In this document: positions 39,362 to 47,128 of the stretch, in pieces | How positions within the stretch are numbered: position 1 is the first letter of the stretch | Layout of the letters: each line of letters starts with the position of its first letter | Assembly (NCBI RefSeq): GCF_006065315.1 | Contig: NZ_CP040749.1 | Location: forward strand, 1,433,501-1,497,500 | Direction of reading: 5' to 3' | Length of the DNA stretch: 64,000 bases | From: Aureibaculum algae | GTDB taxonomy: Bacteria > Bacteroidota > Bacteroidia > Flavobacteriales > Flavobacteriaceae | Program-made: the position numbers and the translations under genes | The notes under the pieces: generated by a model | Database searches by the model: none | What the model was told of the DNA's origin: nothing | What the model saw: only the letters and a program-made list of their open reading frames with translations

Positions 39362-40126
39362 CTAAAACCCTGTTGTAAATAAATTTCGAGCTCCTTTGAT
39401 ACCACATTTTTGATACTTATGGTAAGCCTGTGCAGCACGTTCGTCAATTTGTTTTCCAGTTTCATTATGTATCCATCCGTCTAAGGCCGCTTTTAAAACA
39501 TAAGCTTCAGGTGCCATTAAATGCGTAGTCCATAAAATGGGATTTGCTTTTGCAGATTTCAATTCTGATGAAAAATAGTTTTTACTATAACATGCCAATA
39601 CAATAGCATCTTTTTTAGTGGTTTCCGTTGATTTATATGTTATATTTATATCAAAATCCATTAGGCCATCATGTCCTATATATGACACTAAATCAGCACT
39701 ACCACCAAAGTCTAATGACATTTTATCATGTGTTATAGTAATAGGTTTTTGTCCGTTAGATGCTTTTAAAAAATCTTCAATGCATGTTTTTATTTTTTCA
39801 CCATCATAAGCATCAGCAAGCATATAAACATCTATAGATTTATGCTTAAATAAAATGCGTTCTAAAATAATGGGATTATTAGAGGCGAATGTGCTTACCA
39901 GATTCCAATCGGATGTTTTGTTTTTGAAGTATGACTTTACGCCATAAGTGGCACCCCAATATAAATTGTTTTTTGTGTCTTGACCATTACCCAAACTTTT
40001 TGGAACCGGAACGATACCTTGGTTAATATTATCGCAAAGTGCAACAAAGGTGTGTATGGTTTTGGTTTGCCCAAAAATGTTTATGGATAAAAGAGTGAGT
40101 AAAACTAAACTCGAAAGAATTTTCAT
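39362..40126 (-). CDS. Exported protein of unknown function, possible clan-CD peptidase-like core
   Basis: 254 residues with signal peptide (SLVLLTLLSINIFGQ). The N-terminal block HTFVALCDNINQGIVPVPKS and GNGQDTKNNLYWGATYGV is a distinctive motif I associate with an unnamed Bacteroidota family. In the middle, ADLVSYIGHDGLMDF (His152) and DAIVLACYS (Cys179) lie at the ends of what look like two neighbouring strands, the arrangement of the His-Gly and Cys dyad in caspase/gingipain-type clan-CD folds. That link is my inference. It ends facing the UbiA-like gene, with 3 bp between. Confidence 0.65.
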   Translation of the reverse strand: MKILSSLVLLTLLSINIFGQTKTIHTFVALCDNINQGIVPVPKSLGNGQDTKNNLYWGATYGVKSYFKNKTSDWNLVSTFASNNPIILERILFKHKSIDVYMLADAYDGEKIKTCIEDFLKASNGQKPITITHDKMSLDFGGSADLVSYIGHDGLMDFDINITYKSTETTKKDAIVLACYSKNYFSSELKSAKANPILWTTHLMAPEAYVLKAALDGWIHNETGKQIDERAAQAYHKYQKCGIKGARNLFTTGF

Positions 40127-40230
40127 GGTAAAACTATTTAATTGAATTTCAAAAATAGTGCATCAATTGAGGAGTGAAAAGTATAAATGAGTAAACGCGA
40201 CCTTTTAATGTATAACCGATTTGTTCCAAT

Positions 40231-40257
40231 AAAAAAGCGTCCCACTCCTGGGACGCT
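40231..40257 (-). terminator. Rho-independent terminator on the minus strand, downstream of lipA
   Basis: Read on the minus strand: AGCGTCCC, loop AGGAGT, GGGACGCT, then TTTTT. It has eight perfect pairs with strong G/C content. It would end transcripts coming from lipA or from the structured element at 40266-40361. Confidence 0.85.
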
Positions 40258-40265
40258 CTAAATTT

Positions 40266-40361
40266 AACTAACTCAAATAATTTATACAATGAAAGCAAAC
40301 TACTTTGCTTACACATCTATAACGGCAAGTTCCATGCCAAAATTGTATGAGTTGAGTAATT
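40266..40361 (-). ncRNA. Structured intergenic element: possible small RNA (or 24-codon ORF on the other strand)
   Basis: Between the lipA stop and its terminator: outer arms ACTCAA/TTGAGT and ATACAAT/ATTGTAT (40271-40290 with 40342-40357) enclose a 7-bp hairpin (AAGCAAA ctac TTTGCTT, 40293-40310) and a short GC hairpin (GGCA/TGCC, 40324-40338), a three-way-junction layout that runs into the terminator on the minus strand. On the plus strand the same bases can be read as a 24-codon ORF (40289-40363, starting MKANYFAYTSITASS). The two readings compete; no homology can be checked here. Confidence 0.35.
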
Positions 40362-40385
40362 GAAAAGTTAAAAAGTGTTAAAATT

Positions 40386-41252
40386 TTATAAAATGTGTTT
40401 TTGTGCCTTGTAAGAAGAGCGTACCAAAGCACCACTTTCTACATGTCTAAAGCCTAGTTTTAATCCAAACTCTTCGTATTTTTTAAATTGCTCAGGCGTA
40501 ATAAATTCTTTTACAGGTAAGTGCATTTTACTAGGTTGTAAATACTGACCGATAGTAACTACATCAACATTCACATTTTTAAGATCTGTCATGGTTTGCA
40601 TAACTTCGTCTTCTTTTTCACCCAAGCCTAACATAATTCCAGATTTTGTTCTTTTGATACCACTATCTTTTAGATATTTTAATACCGCCAAACTCCGATC
40701 ATATTTTGCCTGAATTCGAACTTCTCTTGTCAAACGTCTTACAGTTTCTACGTTGTGTGATACTACCTCAGGTGATACAGCTATAATTCTGTCTAAATTT
40801 TTATGTATAAGTTGAAAATCAGGAATTAAAGTTTCTAATGTAGTTTCCGGATTTGCCCTACGTATAGCATTGACTGTTTCTTCCCAAATTATAGAACCAC
40901 CATCTTTTAAATCATCTCTATCAACAGAAGTAATTACGGCATGTTTTATTTGCATTAATTTAATTGAACGAGCTACTTTTTCAGGTTCTTCCCAATCTAC
41001 AGTATCAGGTCTGCCTGTTTTTACACCACAGAATCCACAAGAACGCGTACAAACGTTACCTAAAATCATGAACGTAGCAGTGCCCTCTCCCCAACATTCA
41101 CCCATGTTGGGACAGCTACCGCTGGTACAAATTGTGTGTAAATCGTATTTTTCAACCAAACTTCTTAATTCAGTATATTTTTTACCTGTTGGTAGTTTTA
41201 CACGTAACCATTTTGGTTTTTTTACGGGAAGTATTACAGATTCTTCTGACAT
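40386..41252 (-). CDS. lipA: Lipoyl synthase
   Basis: 288 residues from [19 protein letters not shown] reject the 39-codon upstream extension because 288 is the usual length and a promoter-like box at 41280 would lie inside it. Two Fe-S clusters: the auxiliary CxxxxxCxxxxxC ([12 protein letters not shown]) and the radical-SAM CxxxCxxC (CTRSCGFC). It inserts sulfur at C6 and C8 of protein-bound octanoyl groups. Clients in this window include PdhC and, indirectly, the glycine cleavage system of gcvP. Confidence 0.97.
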   Translation of the reverse strand: MSEESVILPVKKPKWLRVKLPTGKKYTELRSLVEKYDLHTICTSGSCPNMGECWGEGTATFMILGNVCTRSCGFCGVKTGRPDTVDWEEPEKVARSIKLMQIKHAVITSVDRDDLKDGGSIIWEETVNAIRRANPETTLETLIPDFQLIHKNLDRIIAVSPEVVSHNVETVRRLTREVRIQAKYDRSLAVLKYLKDSGIKRTKSGIMLGLGEKEDEVMQTMTDLKNVNVDVVTIGQYLQPSKMHLPVKEFITPEQFKKYEEFGLKLGFRHVESGALVRSSYKAQKHIL

Positions 41253-41279
41253 ATTCTCTTGTTCAATTTTTATGGAATG

Positions 41280-41287
41280 CAAAGTTA
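41280..41287 (-). promoter_or_regulatory. Candidate -7 box for lipA
   Basis: TAACTTTG on the minus strand, 27 nt before the chosen lipA ATG; it fits TAnnTTTG but lacks a TTG at the normal distance. Confidence 0.4.
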
Positions 41288-41380
41288 CGAATTCAATTTT
41301 AAACTTAAGGATATTTGGAATATTCTGTAAAGGGCATGTTAATCCATTTTTCCATACAACCGTTGGCATTTAAATTGGGG

Positions 41381-42601
41381 TTATAGATTAAAAAGATACC
41401 ACACACTAAATCCGATAAGGAATACAATACCCAAATAGCTTACTATTTTCATTCCGATTGACGGATGCCATTCTTTTGGAGTATGCTTACCCGAAATCAA
41501 CATAAAATTAGCAATAGCATAAAATGGAGCCGTTAAAAAAGATAGGATGGTTGCAATTTTAACTAAGGTTATCATATTGGAAATAAAATAGAATAAGATA
41601 ATCATGGTACCTGCTGAAAGTATGATAATCCAGAAATTATAAGTTAGCTTCGTTTTTTTATTAAATAATAATACTGATGATCTTTCCATAGCACGAGGCG
41701 AAGCATCTAGCGTTGTTAGTGTTGTGCTCAACATTGTAGTAAAGGCGGCAATACCAATAAAGATAGCTGTATGTGAACCTAAAGTTTCTGTATATAGACC
41801 AATTATTTGTTGTGCGAAAACACCTGCACTACTGCTAAATTCACTACCAGATTGGTACATAAGCAAAGCTCCCAAACCTAAAAAACAAAAAGCTAAAATT
41901 GTTGTACCTATATAACCAATGTTAAAGTCGAATATGGATTGCTTCGTGTTATATGTATTGTTTCCATCCTTTTGCTTTTCCAATGCCCATAGGGAGTGCC
42001 AAGTGGAAATATCTAGCGGAGCAGGCATCCATCCTAAAAAAGTAATTAGAAAACCAATTTCTAATGCTCCTTCAGGGATGATTTGAGTAAAACTAACAGT
42101 CTTGTTGGTGTTAAAAATGGCAACCCCAAACGCTATTAAGGTACTTACGGTGAGTATAACAATAATAACCTTAATTAAGTTATCAAGTAGTTTGTATTTA
42201 CCAATTAACAATGTGGTTAAACAAATCAGCGTTATGATTATACTCCATAGGGTAACATCTGGGGTAATGCCAAATAGATTTGCAGCTAACCCTGCAGTTA
42301 CTATCGTAACGGCAGCTTGTATGGTAAACATTGTTGTTAGTGTAAGAATATAATATACAATCAAAACACCTTTGCCAAGTCTCTTATAGCCATCAATTAA
42401 ACTTTCTCCAGTTGCAGTCGCATAACGTGGCCCATATTGAAAAAAAGGATATTTAAAAAGGTTAACTAAAAGTATTGCCCATATAAGTCCAAATCCGAAA
42501 TCGGCTCCAGCTCGTGTTGATTGCACTAAATGAGAAACGCCTATTGCGGCACCGGCAAATAGCAAACCAGGGCCTAGTTTTTTTAGCCAACTTTTATTCA
42601 T
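41381..42601 (-). CDS. Nramp-family transporter with altered metal-site motif
   Basis: 406 residues, eleven or so membrane segments. The start (WLKKLGPGLLFAGAAIGVSHL, then STRAGADFGFGLIWA) aligns with Nramp TM1, but the metal-binding DPGN motif is GVSH (residues 21-24), losing both the Asp and the Asn. In TM6 the usual MPHN-type motif reads GWMPAPLDISTWHS. It therefore belongs to a non-canonical Nramp branch and may not carry Mn/Fe in the classical way. It lies 128 nt upstream of lipA in the same direction. An inverted repeat (TTTCACA/TGTGAAA, 42688-42718) stands upstream of its start. Confidence 0.85.
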   Translation of the reverse strand: MNKSWLKKLGPGLLFAGAAIGVSHLVQSTRAGADFGFGLIWAILLVNLFKYPFFQYGPRYATATGESLIDGYKRLGKGVLIVYYILTLTTMFTIQAAVTIVTAGLAANLFGITPDVTLWSIIITLICLTTLLIGKYKLLDNLIKVIIVILTVSTLIAFGVAIFNTNKTVSFTQIIPEGALEIGFLITFLGWMPAPLDISTWHSLWALEKQKDGNNTYNTKQSIFDFNIGYIGTTILAFCFLGLGALLMYQSGSEFSSSAGVFAQQIIGLYTETLGSHTAIFIGIAAFTTMLSTTLTTLDASPRAMERSSVLLFNKKTKLTYNFWIIILSAGTMIILFYFISNMITLVKIATILSFLTAPFYAIANFMLISGKHTPKEWHPSIGMKIVSYLGIVFLIGFSVWYLFNL

Positions 42602-42824
42602 GGTTTAAAAATAGTCTCAAGGGGTTGATATTTTGCCAATTCTTTTTTTGATTGCTTGTGCCAACCGCACGAAACATGTCAATAATATTTCACAGAATTG
42701 TAGTTTGCTTTTGTGAAAATAGTGATTTTTTTTTAATGCCTATCCCGTATTAATTAATACAGCACTAAAGCAAATTTAAAATGATACTATTAAGATGTTG
42801 GCGAATTGATACGTGTTGATTGTA

Positions 42825-43388
42825 TTATGACTTTGCGGAGTTAATAATTTCGGCCAATAATTTTTTAGCTCGTAATAACTTAACTTTAATCGTACTCATG
42901 GGTTCATTAAGTTCTATAACCATTTCCTTATAGCTCATTTCTTGAAAAAAACGAAGGTTTATAATTTCTTGATAATGAGGTTTTAGCTGTTTTATAAAGG
43001 CTAGTAATTGTGCTAAATTTTGTTCTATTATTAAAAGGTCATCAGGCGTTGGCTCTGCATCTTCTATTTTATACGCTTCAGAATTTTTTTTGTCAATAGA
43101 AATTGTTTCTGTCTTTTTTTTACGTAGTTGGTCAATAAACAAGTTATTGGCAATGGAAAGTAGCCATGTTTTGAACTCGTAATTTTCGTCAAATGTATCA
43201 ATTTTATCAAATGCTTTCGAAAAAGTTCTGATGGTGACATCTTCCGCCTCATTTTCGTCATTTGTTTTGTTGAGAATGAAACGATAAATGTCTTTCCAAA
43301 ACATATTAAGCAAAAACGTATAAGAAGTTTCATCTCCTTGTTTTGCTTTGTTGATGCTATCAATAATATTTTCCGTCTTTTTTACCAA
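42825..43388 (-). CDS. RNA polymerase sigma-70 family factor (ECF type)
   Basis: 187 residues. Region 2: FLLNMFWKDIYRFILNKTNDENEAEDVTIRTF, with the core-binding DVT.RTF; region 4 helix-turn-helix: INLRFFQEMSYKEMVIELNEPMSTIKVKLLRAKKLL. Translation probably begins at TTG (43388), overlapping the stop of the glycosyltransferase gene by 7 nt (TTGGTAA), so it would be translationally coupled. No anti-sigma gene is adjacent, which is not rare for this sigma type in Flavobacteriia. Confidence 0.9.
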   Translation of the reverse strand: MVKKTENIIDSINKAKQGDETSYTFLLNMFWKDIYRFILNKTNDENEAEDVTIRTFSKAFDKIDTFDENYEFKTWLLSIANNLFIDQLRKKKTETISIDKKNSEAYKIEDAEPTPDDLLIIEQNLAQLLAFIKQLKPHYQEIINLRFFQEMSYKEMVIELNEPMSTIKVKLLRAKKLLAEIINSAKS

Positions 43389-44494
43389 GCGTTGGGTTTT
43401 CCTTTTAAGTTTCTAATAAATATTATGAATTGAATAAAAACTAAATAAATATCTAGTATTGGAAACCAAGGAATCAAATCTTTTTCATTGAGTTTTTCGG
43501 CAGCTTTTCCAATAATAATATATTGTATAAGTAGTCGTAAGAGCATTAATAAGATTACAATCCAAATTTCCAGTTGTCCAATTAACGCATAAGCCAACAA
43601 TATTATTGTGAGTAACCAAAATGAGAGTTGAGAAATATAATAAACACCTAATAAAGCTTTATGAATAGGTTTATAGTAGTTAGCAGTGGTGGTATGCCTT
43701 CTTTTTTGATTGAACCAACTTTTAAATGTTGTGTTCGGTTCTGAAATGGTAAAACTTTGTTTTGTAAAACAAATAGTTGTGTTTTTTTGATTAGCAACTT
43801 CATTGATAAAGAGGTCATCATCTCCCGATTTAATATTGGCATGGCTTTCAAGTCCATTGACCTCGGTAAATAGACTTTTTTTATAGGCTAAATTTCTACC
43901 TACTCCCATATAAGGCATATCCATTTTTGTGTAGGAAAAATACTGGACCGCCGTTATCAATGTCTCATAACGGATAATTTTATTCAAAAAGGAATTGGAT
44001 ATTTTTTTATAAGCACCATATCCCAACACTATTTTTTTACGATCACTGAATTGAGATGCCATTTCTGAAATCCAATGTGTTGAAGCAGGTTCGCAATCAG
44101 CATCAGTAAATAAAAGATATTCATATTTTGCCGCCTCAACGCCTTTAGTAATCGCATTCTTTTTGTTGCCAGAATAATCCTCACTAGCTTTTATTTCAAT
44201 AATTTTGAGATGACGAAATCTTATTTGATATTCTTCAAGTAGGGCAGAAGTAGTATCTGAAGAAGCATCATTAACAACAATTACTTCAAAATCTAGGTAT
44301 CTCTGTGTAAGTACTTTTTCTAAATGTAGCTTTAAATTATCAGCTTCATTTCGGGCACAGATAATTACCGAAAATTTTAATCGTTGTATGTTGGTTACTT
44401 CTTGTTTTGAAAAAGTAAATTTACTAAATATGTAAAAATAGAATAGTTGAGCAACAACACTCAAAATAAAAATTACATATAAAAAGGATAACAT
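43382..44494 (-). CDS. Family 2 glycosyltransferase, membrane-bound
   Basis: 370 residues. One N-terminal membrane segment, then a GT-A domain (FSVIICARNEADNLKLHLE, VIVVNDASSDTT, DxD-type LFTDADCEP, GDDDLFINE and the acceptor motif FNQKRRHT standing for QxxRW), then two or three C-terminal membrane helices. It resembles processive or lipid-linked GT2 enzymes; donor and acceptor are unknown. Its ATG overlaps the stop of the small Cys-containing gene (TAATG), and its own stop overlaps the sigma gene start. Confidence 0.92.
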   Translation of the reverse strand: MLSFLYVIFILSVVAQLFYFYIFSKFTFSKQEVTNIQRLKFSVIICARNEADNLKLHLEKVLTQRYLDFEVIVVNDASSDTTSALLEEYQIRFRHLKIIEIKASEDYSGNKKNAITKGVEAAKYEYLLFTDADCEPASTHWISEMASQFSDRKKIVLGYGAYKKISNSFLNKIIRYETLITAVQYFSYTKMDMPYMGVGRNLAYKKSLFTEVNGLESHANIKSGDDDLFINEVANQKNTTICFTKQSFTISEPNTTFKSWFNQKRRHTTTANYYKPIHKALLGVYYISQLSFWLLTIILLAYALIGQLEIWIVILLMLLRLLIQYIIIGKAAEKLNEKDLIPWFPILDIYLVFIQFIIFIRNLKGKPNAW

Positions 44495-44697
44495 TAGCTA
44501 TGTTGAGGTTCTTTACAAGTGTCAAATTGATCAGGTGATTTACCGCAAAAACCACAAGAATCACCATTTTCATTTAATATTGGATTTTGACTAGCACATG
44601 TACCTGCAAATTTACCATCTTTTTTGGCCCAAATCTTAATAGCAATTCCGGCAAAAGCTAAGGCTAACAGCCCTAATGTAAGGAGTAAAAGTTTCAT
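44494..44697 (-). CDS. Small membrane protein with four cysteines
   Basis: 67 residues: an N-terminal membrane segment (LLLLTLGLLALAFAGIAI), then a short polar domain with Cys at 34, 48, 51 and 61 (CASQ, CGFC, TCKE), spacing C-x13-C-x2-C-x9-C, which could bind a metal or form disulfides. I know no function for it. One-base overlap with the glycosyltransferase gene and a -7 box just upstream (44713-44720) support it as the true first gene of a three-gene unit. Confidence 0.8.
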   Translation of the reverse strand: MKLLLLTLGLLALAFAGIAIKIWAKKDGKFAGTCASQNPILNENGDSCGFCGKSPDQFDTCKEPQHS

Positions 44698-44712
44698 AAA
44701 AATTATTTTCTA

Positions 44713-44720
44713 CAAAGGTA
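44713..44720 (-). promoter_or_regulatory. Candidate -7 box for the small protein/GT2/sigma unit
   Basis: TACCTTTG on the minus strand, 15 nt before the ATG; a TTG occurs 25 nt further upstream (44748-44746), slightly beyond the usual spacing. Confidence 0.45.
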
Positions 44721-44781
44721 CTCAAATTCAATGAATTTTAATAGCCAAGAAAATATTTAGTATATTTATCAAAACGATGAG

Positions 44782-44817
44782 CCCGATTTTAAATGAAATT
44801 TACTATTGAAAATCGGG
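44782..44817 (+). promoter_or_regulatory. Inverted repeat in the aquaporin leader
   Basis: CCCGATTTT (44782-44790) and AAAATCGGG (44809-44817) form a nine-pair stem with an 18-nt loop, ending 23 nt before the aquaporin ATG and between two divergent genes. There is no T-run, so it is more likely an operator or leader hairpin than a terminator. Confidence 0.4.
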
Positions 44818-44840
44818 TTCCTAACTAAACTTTATACAAT

Positions 44841-45518
44841 ATGAAAAATTATTTAGCAGAAATGTTCGGAACATTTGTTCTGGTTTTTATTGGCTGTGGT
44901 AGTGCAGTAATTTCCGGCGGAGATGTCGGTTTTTTAGGTATAGCATTTGCATTCGGTATTGCAGTTTTAGCGATGGTCTATGCCATTGGACCTGTATCAG
45001 GTTGTCACATTAATCCCGCTATTACAGTGGGTATGCTCTTTGCAGGAAAAATTAATGCCAAAGATGCTGGCGGTTATATTATTTTCCAGATTATAGGTGC
45101 TATTTTGGGTGCTGGGGTATTATTCTTAATTGCTGGTGGTCATGCTGATTATGATATTGCAATAAATGGATTAGGACAAAATGGATATGGCACAGGGTCT
45201 CCTAATGGGTACAACATGCAATCTGCATTTATAGCAGAAGTGGTTTTAACAGCAATTTTTTTATTAGTTATTTTTGGTGTTACACATAAGGATGCCAATG
45301 TTAAATTTGCGGGAATTGCTATTGGATTGGCTTTAACTATGATACATATTGTGGGCATTCCTATTTCAGGAACTTCAGTAAATCCTGCACGTAGTATCGG
45401 ACCTGCTTTATTTGTACAAGGACTTGCGTTAACTCAATTGTGGCTGTTTATTGTAGCACCAATCATTGGTGGTATTTTAGGAGCTTTGATATGGAAAATT
45501 ATTAAACCAGTAGGATAA
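44841..45518 (+). CDS. aqpZ: Aquaporin Z-type water channel
   Basis: 225 residues, six membrane segments. Both half-helix motifs are intact: HINPAIT and SVNPARS. The selectivity-filter positions read His (MIHIVGIP), Thr (SGTSVNPARS) and Arg (NPARS), as in water-selective AqpZ. Expected in the inner membrane, aiding osmotic adjustment. Transcribed alone and ended by the strong hairpin at 45530. Confidence 0.93.
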   Translation: MKNYLAEMFGTFVLVFIGCGSAVISGGDVGFLGIAFAFGIAVLAMVYAIGPVSGCHINPAITVGMLFAGKINAKDAGGYIIFQIIGAILGAGVLFLIAGGHADYDIAINGLGQNGYGTGSPNGYNMQSAFIAEVVLTAIFLLVIFGVTHKDANVKFAGIAIGLALTMIHIVGIPISGTSVNPARSIGPALFVQGLALTQLWLFIVAPIIGGILGALIWKIIKPVG

Positions 45519-45529
45519 ACAGTTTAAAA

Positions 45530-45571
45530 AAAAATGCACTTAGATAATAATTATCTAAGTGCATTTTTTTT
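45530..45571. terminator. Bidirectional terminator between aqpZ and the YceI gene
   Basis: Stem ATGCACTTAGATAA (45534-45547), loop TAA, perfect 14-bp return arm (45551-45564), with an A-run before and a T-run after, so it works for both converging transcripts. Confidence 0.92.
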
Positions 45572-45584
45572 GTTTTAAAATAGA

Positions 45585-46199
45585 TCACTCTTTTTTCAAA
45601 TATATTGCTGCACTAATTCCTACTTCGCTCCATGTTTTGCTTACTCCATCAGGGCCCTTATGCAAATCAAAACATGCTTTACTTATAGATTCTAAAGCAG
45701 ATTGAGCTTTAAAATCTTCTAAATTCAATGAACCTTCTAATTCAACTAATTGACCACTTGAAGTATAAGTAACAGGAACTTTATGCTGTACACCATTCAT
45801 TTTTAGATCTACGTTACCTGTACCGTCTTGTTTTAAGTTTAAAGTACCTGTTAAAGATACAGTAGCATCCATTACTCCAAAAAACAACGTTTTTAATTTT
45901 GAATCTCTAATAGAATCCTTAGAAAATAAACTGCTCACTGGTATGTCAAATGTAGTGCCATCTAAAGCACCCACAGCTGTGGTATCATTCTTAACATTAC
46001 CAAGTGTAATTTCTTGAAAAACACCATGTACCGCTACTTTATCAGTAGTTTTATAACCAGTCCAATTTACAGTGATGGTTTTAGATTCAATAGAAAATTT
46101 TGCAGGTACTTCTTTTTTAACTTCTTTTTTGCAAGAAATAGCACTTATACTAAGTACTGCACCTAAAAATACTACGGATAACTTCTTTGTTAGATTCAT
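45585..46199 (-). CDS. YceI-family lipoprotein
   Basis: 204 residues; lipobox AISC followed by a Lys/Glu linker. The YceI barrel begins near FSIESKTITVNWTGYKT and continues through VHGVFQEITLGN, FDIPVSSLFSKDSIRDSKL and LNLKQDGTGNVDLKMNG. YceI proteins bind isoprenoid or other lipid-like ligands. It is the last gene of the seven-gene unit starting at rsfS, 1 nt after the acyl-CoA-binding protein gene. Confidence 0.88.
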   Translation of the reverse strand: MNLTKKLSVVFLGAVLSISAISCKKEVKKEVPAKFSIESKTITVNWTGYKTTDKVAVHGVFQEITLGNVKNDTTAVGALDGTTFDIPVSSLFSKDSIRDSKLKTLFFGVMDATVSLTGTLNLKQDGTGNVDLKMNGVQHKVPVTYTSSGQLVELEGSLNLEDFKAQSALESISKACFDLHKGPDGVSKTWSEVGISAAIYLKKE

Positions 46200-46200
46200 A

Positions 46201-46470
46201 TTAATTTATTTTTTGATTTGTTATTTTTTCAACTAATTCAATATATTTTTCTTTGGCTTCATCAATACTTAAATTTTTAATTTGAAACCATGCATTTAGT
46301 TTAAAGGCATTTTTTAGAGGAATACCTTCAGTAGGTTGCTTAAAATTACCACCTTTTGTTGCTTGCTTATAATAGGCATAAAACATTAGCATAGTGTCTG
46401 GTGGAATTTTTTGTGTCATCGCCGAGGCAATATCAAAGGCAGCTATAAATCTTTCATCAAGTTTAGACAT
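46201..46470 (-). CDS. Acyl-CoA-binding protein
   Basis: 89 residues, the normal ACBP size. Typical marks: RFIAAFDIASAM, MLMFYAYYKQATKG (the YKQAT motif contacting CoA), KNAFKLNAWFQIKNLSIDEAKEKYIELV. It carries long-chain acyl-CoA in the cytoplasm. ACBP is uncommon in bacteria; here it overlaps the end of psd by 8 nt, tying it to phospholipid synthesis. Confidence 0.92.
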   Translation of the reverse strand: MSKLDERFIAAFDIASAMTQKIPPDTMLMFYAYYKQATKGGNFKQPTEGIPLKNAFKLNAWFQIKNLSIDEAKEKYIELVEKITNQKIN

Positions 46471-47116
46471 AAGTTGCTATTACGGTTTCTCCTCCTTTAA
46501 CTTTATCATTTATAGATACATTAATTTTCATATCTAATGGTACAAAAATATCTACTCTAGATCCAAATTTAATAAATCCGGAATCGGCACCTTGTACGGC
46601 ATTATCATTCTCTTTGGCATAATTAACAATCCGTCTTGCCATGGCACCAGCTATTTGCCGAAACAAAATTTTACCAACTGTTCTATTTTCAACGACGACT
46701 GTTGTTCTCTCATTATCTGTCGATGATTTTGGATGCCAAGCCACTAGATACTTACCAGGATGGTATTTACTATAAATTATTTTACCACCAATAGGGTATC
46801 TCGTTACATGTACATTCAAAGGTGACATAAATATAGAAATCTGTCTACGTTTATCTTTAAAAAATTCGTTTTCTTCGACTTCTTCAATAACGACAACCTT
46901 CCCATCTACAGCAGCAATGATTTGATTGTCATTTTCTACAGTGTGTCTTTTAGGGTTTCTAAAAAACTGTAGTATTAAAACAAACAGAATTAAAAAAAGA
47001 ACCATAATGGAAGTTCTTAACCATTCAACATGAATGAGGTTATCCACTAATAAAATAATACCAGCAAAAATAAGCATAGAAATCATGATTATTTTATATC
47101 CTTCTTTATGAAACAT
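46463..47116 (-). CDS. psd: Phosphatidylserine decarboxylase (short type)
   Basis: 217 residues. Two N-terminal membrane segments, then the decarboxylase: FFRNPKR, IFMSPLNVHVTRYPIGG, and the self-cleavage site FGSRVD (Gly185-Ser186) that creates the pyruvoyl group. It makes phosphatidylethanolamine. It lies 12 nt after cdsA, which supplies CDP-diacylglycerol for phosphatidylserine; the synthase itself is not in the window. Confidence 0.94.
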   Translation of the reverse strand: MFHKEGYKIIMISMLIFAGIILLVDNLIHVEWLRTSIMVLFLILFVLILQFFRNPKRHTVENDNQIIAAVDGKVVVIEEVEENEFFKDKRRQISIFMSPLNVHVTRYPIGGKIIYSKYHPGKYLVAWHPKSSTDNERTTVVVENRTVGKILFRQIAGAMARRIVNYAKENDNAVQGADSGFIKFGSRVDIFVPLDMKINVSINDKVKGGETVIATYV

Positions 47117-47128
47117 TTTTTATAATAA

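Noticed and set aside
41253..41369. Upstream extension of lipA by 39 codons
   Set aside because: It makes the protein longer than the family and covers a TAnnTTTG box; 288 residues is the usual length.
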